A DNA stretch of 64,000 nt from Aplidium turbinatum (Eukaryota > Chordata > Ascidiacea > Aplousobranchia > Polyclinidae): assembly GCA_918807975.1 (NCBI GenBank), contig OU964918.1, positions 31,852,477 through 31,916,476 on the forward strand, given 5' to 3'. The notes below the pieces were generated by a model. That model was not told the origin of the DNA, did not search any database, and saw only the letters and a program-made list of their open reading frames with translations. Made by a program: the position numbers and the translations under genes. How positions within the stretch are numbered: the stretch's first letter is position 1; the number at the start of each line of letters is the position of its first letter. This document shows, piece after piece, positions 59,059 to 64,000 of this stretch.

Positions 59059-59282
59059 CTACATCATCAAAATATGATTTTATTAGCAGTTGGTATTAGC
59101 TGTTCAAAACGATCTCTTCAGTCAAAGTTAAATGATACAAAAGTATTCTTTGAACAACAATAATGAAACAAAACGCATCACTGTAAACTCAACTAAAAAA
59201 TATAAACCAGAAAGAGTTTGCGTCGTCTAATAATATACTGTATATTTTACATTTTGCTGTCGAAATAAAATCTCGTTTTGAA

Positions 59283-60876
59283 CAGTGGTGCCGAAGTAGG
59301 GAGGGATGGGGGGGATATATTCCAATAATTCAGAAAAAAATAGTTGCTATGAAGTTGTACTTCGATTTAGTTGTTTGTAAGCTACTTGAATTGCTGTTGT
59401 TTTTCTTTTATTGGTGTTTAATCACAGTTCTAAATTGTCTTGGATTTGACGCTAGACAATGAAGGACCTTCATTGAAGGTATTAAGCACGAGTTGGACCA
59501 GGCCCCTGGCCACGGCACTACAGTAATGAAGAAACAGCAGAAACGTATTTGGGACTTGTGCTGATTTTGAAGCCTTTGGCATTTATAGCGCAATTTAGTA
59601 TCACGTTGCAAGGAGAAAAGCTTGACATTGACTCTTGTGAAGAGCTGTTTCAGACCGTGAAAATCACTCGAGAGAAATATCCTGATTTGGAGTTTGAGAA
59701 CAATAATTACAAAAATGCAGTTTCACTTCCGGAAAAATTTGCTGCTAATTTTATTTGCAAGCATCACGGCAAAGAAGAGTCCCTGAAAGATTGGGTGGAG
59801 GCTCGATGGCAGCTACTGCAGACACTCAACTGCATTAAGTTATAAAATACTTTACAATCAGTTCATGGACAGAGTTATGTCTGAACTGACCGAGCGGTTT
59901 GAAAGTAGCCTGAATTCTGATTCGGCAAAGTATAAAGAACTTGCACGAATTTTCAAGACCGGCTTAGTTCCTGAAATGGTCAAAAATTATCCAGAGCTGA
60001 ATAGACAATCGATGAGTTTTCAAATTGATTCATTTAGAAAGGCAACAGGAGCAAAATCTCTGTACGATGCTAAAAGAGCTTACCAGGCATTGTCCGAGTT
60101 GGAAAAATCTCTCTATTCTCAAATACTCCAGCTGATTAAGAACCTCTTTTTGCCCGGTAAGCTCTGCTGTTTTTTTTTTTTTTTGCTGCTGTGAGAGGTC
60201 GTTTTCCAATCTTCGTAGATTGAAAACCTGACTGAGAAATACGTTGGGACAGGAAAGGTTGAATGCTAGCATTGTTTGCAACATTGACCAAAATATTCTT
60301 AATGACATCAGCATAAATGACAGTGCTAATGTATTTTCAATGTGCACTACCGTAAGACGCAATTCGGTTGTAACAAGTTCTTGTGATGTCTTTGAAATTT
60401 AGCATTTTTGTCACAAATTTGCAGATGTTCTTCTGTAGCTTCGATTGTTTTCAGTCTCCTGACTAGTGACTTTGTCCTATAGCGCACTAAGTGTAGTGAT
60501 TCTAGTGAAGGAGAGGGCAAAAAGAAAAGTAGCCTATAACTTCTGTTGTTTTTTTGGAAAAACTAAGTATTCATTGGAAGGTCATAGGTTCGAATCCAGC
60601 TGGAGGTACCAATTTTCTTTGCTTGTTTCTTAATCTTGCAGCAGTCATTCACAAGAGCACAGGTAACGCTTTTATCTCCACGATTTCTTGTCTGTAGGCT
60701 ATATTATGCTGTTAGCAGCTAATTTACCGAGGTCCGGTGATTGTTTAATAAACCTAATACCACAACCACTAAAATTGTGTATAAAAGTATGCATCCCCCC
60801 CAATGTTCAAAATTGTCTAAAAGTTGATAAAATTTTGATTTATCCCCCCAATCCTCAACTAACTTCGGCACCACTG
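59283..60876 (+). mobile_element. hAT element with ZMYM1-like transposase remnant, 1.6 kb
   Basis: Ends CAGTGGTGCCGAAGT and its near complement. Perfect 8-bp duplication GTTTTGAA (59275-59282 and 60877-60884). Plus frames at 59549-60194 encode transposase blocks: SCEELFQTVKITREKYPDLE, MSELTERFESSLNSDSAKY and GAKSLYDAKRAYQALSELEK. This resembles hAT transposases annotated as ZMYM1 or 52-kDa-repressor-like. Upstream catalytic blocks are missing. A B-box-like GGTTCGAATCC at about 60588 may mark a small SINE piece inside it. Confidence 0.87.
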
Positions 60877-61154
60877 GTTTTGAAACCTTTCGGGAATATT
60901 TTTTTGTTTTTATCACTCATGAGCTTGAAATTAGCACAAGGTGATCTTATTTGAATTTTACACTGCTCTTGGACTTGATTCTCTGAAATTTTTTTGAGTT
61001 TTGTTTCCGTTCAAAGTTCACAACAAACACTGATGGCTTGGATTTTAAAACAAAACTGCACAAACGTTTTTTAGTAGAACACGTAATTAAAAACAAAACA
61101 AAGACGAATAAACTGCGCGTCCACATTTTAAACAACCTTTGTCGCTTGAACTGT

Positions 61155-61262
61155 TGAGTCGAGGGTCTATGTCTAGTTGTCTACCCTTTTACTAACCCAG
61201 GTTCACGATACCTCCGGACTACACCGGAAGGCTACTACAGATCAGCCAGTCTTTGGTTTCAT
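61155..61262 (-). mobile_element. LINE 3' end fragment
   Basis: About 100 bases matching the 3' end of the LINE at 27651-28887 (GAGGGTCTAT, ACCCAGGTTCACGAT, GGACTACACCGGAAGGCTAC), followed by CAGCCAGTCTTTGGTTT. This is a heavily 5'-truncated insertion of the same family. Confidence 0.8.
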
Positions 61263-62479
61263 CCAGGCATGGGAAAAACATTTTAAAAGTAGGTGGGACC
61301 AGAGGCGCAGCTGTCAAAGGCAATCCAACTTATGGGGAGCAAAGCCCCCCAAACCCCCATAACACTCTTTCATTCCTAATACTTGAAATCGTTTATACAC
61401 TGTGTTTTCATGATTGCCTTTCGTGCCAACAAGTGGAAATTTTCCATTCTTGGGCCCGATTTGGCCAAAAAATTACAAAATTGCTCTTTACCGCTGTACA
61501 AACTATGGCGATGTACACACAAATAAAAAAGCAACAATACACACACAGTTATAATACCACCTGGGAGTGATAATCTGCAGCATTATAGAGTACGTGCATA
61601 TGTAATGATATCATTGTTTTAACCATAGAGAATAGTTATATTGATTGATAGATTGCTCCACCAATCACACGCAACCACACCCACACGTGCTGCTCATCAA
61701 TGACAATAGTGGGCTCAACAGAAAAGTTTAAAGACCGGATTTCATCATTGAGCTATCAAAGATAATAATCAAACTAGTGCGTATCAACTGAGTGAAGACC
61801 TTTTTTTAGAACTCCCTATCTGATTTGCTGTTTTCGCTACCTTTTCAAAAAAATTTGGCTTTCATGAGTGGGCCAGGCCAGGCAAGGATGTGGCCAGAAC
61901 TGGTAACAAAGAAAACACGATCGACCAGCAACCAGGCATGGAGGAACCACGTGGGCGTCGTGGGCCAGGCCCACCCAGAAAATAAAGTAAGTGGGCCCAG
62001 GCCCACGTGGTTCCTCCTTGCCTGGTTTCATCACCCAAGACATTATTTTAAACATTGTTTGTTTCTCTAACCAAAATCTACTAGCGCAATGCTCGTAATT
62101 AAATCTTAATATTTTTGCGATTGCAGTTTTCATTTGCACGACGCGAGGGAAGAGGTATAAAATTGAGAAATAAACAATTGAAGTGTTTTCAAATGTTGTT
62201 GTTTTTGAAAACCACATCCTTCAATGTGCCACCCATTAAATTATGGCATGCAACCTTTTGATTTCAAACGTAACTAATAGCATAAAACTATTTTGAAATT
62301 ATACACTTTCATGTATTCTACTGTAATGATATCATGGATTGGAAACGGGAAATTTTTTTGTCGACAAAACATCGCCAAAAACAACTGAAACCAAATTAAA
62401 AAAAATGTTTTGGTTAAATTTCAAACTATAAGAATACCTTAATAAAATACAGGTTATAAGTAAACACTCAATCAAGAAC
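61263..62479. other. intron with a small palindromic element
   Basis: Apart from the palindrome at 61932-62025 and a CCCCCCAAACCCCC stretch near 61345 that may be a MITE remnant, nothing is recognised. Open frames here are not convincing. Confidence 0.45.
61932..62025. repeat. 94-bp palindromic MITE-like repeat
   Basis: CCAGGCATGGAGGAACCACG on the left and CGTGGTTCCTCCTTGCCTGG on the right form a near-perfect inverted repeat. They are continued inward by GTGGGC / GCCCAC around a short centre. A third GTGGGCCAGGC occurs just upstream at 61867. Confidence 0.85.
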
Positions 62480-62618
62480 CTTTTAACTGATAATGGCTTT
62501 TAAACAACTCATTTCCCATTTGTTGCACATCTTCTTCTTTTAAGCAGTCTTCCAGCATTGGCAACAAAAGCTCAAGAGAAGCACTGATGTCATTTGGAAT
62601 GTCGTCAGAATGTAAACT
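62480..62618 (-). CDS. CARD gene exon, N-terminal half of CARD c
   Basis: 139 bases, phase 0 in and 1 out, with acceptor GATACGCAG and donor AAAG|GTTCTT (weak). It reads SLHSDDIPNDISASLELLLP then MLEDCLKEEDVQQMGNELF, ending HYQLK plus G. Its helices (LELLLPMLEDCL, EDVQQMGNELF) look like CARD helices 1 to 3, completed by the exon at 58933. If the donor is not used, the frame reaches a stop two codons later (GS then stop). An early-ending isoform with only the upstream CARDs is therefore possible. Confidence 0.77.
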
Positions 62619-62844
62619 CTGCGTATCGAAAAACGCCGGTTACGTCATTGCTGCTAATGCAAATAAACGGAATGCACAGAATTTTGTCAGGCTCTTCTGA
62701 GAAAACAAATTCAACTGTGGCTGTATTGTCGAATGTGACAAACCAAACTTAAAAATTAACCAAATTTTGTTCGTGATTTTGGCTGCTAGATTACATTTCT
62801 ATAAGATAGCCTACCAACAAAACCATTTGTAGCCTTATACTTAC

Positions 62845-63007
62845 AACAAATGAACTGAAGTTAGATGCCATGTTTATTTCAGAAGTTTGATTTGCAGAAA
62901 GTTTTTCTTGCAGCATTTCGACGATTTTTTCAACCAACTGATCATTTGCTTCAGGATTTGCAATGTAAGCTGAAAATTCTAGTAGCCACTTCTCCTTTGG
63001 CAGTTCC
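62845..63007 (-). CDS. CARD gene exon, C-terminal half of CARD b
   Basis: 163 bases, phase 2 in and 0 out, with acceptor TTTGCATAG and donor GTT|GTAAGT. It begins ELPKEKWLLEFSAYIANPEA and includes LVEKIVEMLQEKLSANQTSE. The (K)E(N/K)W block before a long helix resembles the last helices of RIG-I CARD2 (KENWPKTLKLAL). CT from the preceding exon plus G gives Leu across the junction. Confidence 0.85.
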
Positions 63008-63166
63008 CTATGCAAAAAGTCACAAAACTAATCGAAACATGTTATCCAGTTAGAAAAAGTAAATCATTTACAAGTGACAGGTTTATCAAAATTATTTTGC
63101 GAAGTAGTTTACTTTGACCAATGACCAGTAGGCAAACCTCACGACTACAAACTTGCAATAACTTAC

Positions 63167-63308
63167 AGCCTTGCAAGTTCGAAAAAAAGCTGTTTAACGT
63201 CCGATTCCATTTCGCTCAGCTCCCTCCACGACCGCAAGATCCATCTGATGTGCTCATTTTCATCTGGATCAAAGCATCTTTCTACTATCGACGATACATC
63301 CGCCCTGT
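63167..63308 (-). CDS. CARD gene exon, N-terminal half of CARD b
   Basis: 142 bases, phase 1 in and 2 out, with acceptor GTGTCTAAAG and donor GCT|GTAAGT. It begins (D)RADVSSIVERCFDPDEN, then HIRWILRSWRELSEME and SDVKQLFFELAR. It aligns with the exon at 58120-58267. SDVKQLFFELARLE sits where RIG-I CARD2 has AGAEKLVECLLRS. No catalytic function is expected; CARDs make homotypic protein contacts in cytosolic signalling. Confidence 0.87.
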
Positions 63309-63807
63309 CTTTAGACACATAATGATATCATACAGTTCCACCATCTGATAAGACCCACAGTACATGCGTCGATAGATGCAATCAGATTTTATGTCGTTAT
63401 AACTTCACATACATTATACATTACACTGTATAACGTAACAACAACAACAACACATAACGATAGTGTAAACATTGTCTATTGTTGACGCATCAATGTGAAG
63501 GCACTTAAACAAACACAACAGATGGGAGTTATCGTAGTCAAGGTTACCTCACAAATGATCACAACTTCAAAGGCATTTTAAGGCAGATTTTGCACAGGTG
63601 TTTAAACGCTGCAAGTTACAAGTTTATTTAACTTCATTTATCAAAGTTTTTTATTATTCAGTTGTTAACTCATGTCCTTTAATTTTGATTAAAGATTATC
63701 TTGACATGACAAAATATCCTTATTGCCATCGATGCTCGTGAATATTGTATAACTGAGTTATCTACAAGTTATTATATAAGTTATCTTTCGAGTGCTTTGC
63801 ATTGTAC
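63309..63807. other. intron, nothing recognised
   Basis: AT-rich intron between the first two visible exons, with a short ACA run near 63440-63452. Confidence 0.5.
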
Positions 63808-63933
63808 CAAGTTTGAATTCGATGAAATCGACAATTTTTTCCATCCATCCTTTTTTATTTGTAGCTTGAACAACTTCAAATAACTTTTCGATTTTTTGCT
63901 CAACATCAGATCCCAACACCGAAAGCTTGCCGT
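63808..63933 (-). CDS. first visible exon of the CARD gene, C-terminal half of CARD a
   Basis: 126 bases, phase 1 in and 1 out, with acceptor TTTTTTGTTAG and donor CTTG|GTACAA. It begins (D)GKLSVLGSDVEQKIEKLF, then EVVQATNKKGWMEKIVDFIE. Same length and phases as the exon at 58933-59058, with matching blocks KLFEVVQATNKKGWMEKI and TFLEILKANFGTEGMRLF. The upstream half of this CARD must lie to the right of the window. GW before a long amphipathic helix is typical of RIG-I/MDA5 CARDs. Confidence 0.85.
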
Positions 63934-64000
63934 CTAACAAAAAAAAGTTTGATGTGTGAGCAATTTTGCATCAGAATAAATGGCAATGATTGAAACGAGA

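Larger units (their letters stand above)
1115..63933 (-). other. gene span: multi-exon CARD-containing protein with long duplicated-exon linker
   Basis: This entry ties the exon entries together. Reading the minus strand from right to left, 25 intact exons can be placed at 63808, 63167, 62845, 62480, 58933, 58120, 57282, 57034, 52430, 50474, 49718, 48727, 48279, 46418, 42707, 41461, 26094, 21708, 17645, 11812, 10195, 9360, 5753, 4181 and 1115 (left ends). One more exon is split by a transposon (31527-33488). Almost all have GT donors and AG acceptors, and phases agree at every junction. They total about 3,260 bases, or 1,087 codons. The N-terminal third is CARD-like; the rest is disordered, first Pro/Ser/Gln-rich and then acidic. 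By architecture it could be a RIG-I-like receptor with extra CARDs and a giant linker, or a CARD adaptor. Neither the start codon nor the C-terminus is in the window. The exon chain is seen in the sequence; the identity is inferred. Confidence 0.7.

Noticed and set aside
61837-62217. 126-codon minus frame over the 94-bp palindrome
   Set aside because: Runs through a palindromic repeat and has no gene-like features.

Overview
The window looks like one very large, intron-rich animal locus, AT-rich and crowded with DNA transposons. All convincing host coding sequence is on the minus strand. It consists of short GT-AG exons (41 to 339 bases), and reading frame and splice phase carry from one exon to the next from about 63.9 kb down to 1.1 kb. 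Both ends of the gene lie outside the window. The transposon mix (many hAT elements, piggyBac, pogo, a Penelope-like retroelement, LINE fragments, tRNA-derived SINEs) and the CARD content suggest an invertebrate, perhaps a deuterostome. The species cannot be fixed from sequence alone.

The 5' part of the gene (63.93 to 57.28 kb) holds seven exons with phases 1-1, 1-2, 2-0, 0-1, 1-1, 1-2, 2-0. The three-exon pattern repeats, and the proteins of the two sets align. I read them as death-fold domains of the RIG-I/MDA5 CARD type: two tandem CARD pairs, i.e. four CARDs, the first only partly in the window. The middle part (57.09 to 17.65 kb) is a long low-complexity linker rich in Pro, Ser, Thr, Gln and His. 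It is built almost wholly of phase 0-0 exons, several of which are clearly duplicated: family V (57.03 and 48.73 kb), Z (52.43 and 49.72 kb), Y (46.42, 42.71 and 31.53-33.49 kb) and X (41.46 and 26.09 kb). The 3' part (11.9 to 1.1 kb) is an acidic stretch of small exons that runs out of the left edge. About 1,090 codons are visible. A helicase domain, if there is one, would lie beyond position 1.

The introns are filled with mobile elements. At least a dozen hAT-type elements can be bounded by terminal inverted repeats, many with exact 8-bp target duplications. Others are a piggyBac element at 43.1-46.1 kb inside a duplicated segment, a pogo-like element inside a long foldback at 39.2-41.3 kb, and a broken Penelope-like element at 11.95-16.67 kb with terminal copies in inverted orientation and three DNA elements inserted in it. 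One hAT element (31,561-33,379) sits inside a coding exon of the host gene. No CRISPR array, operon, rRNA or genuine tRNA gene was seen.
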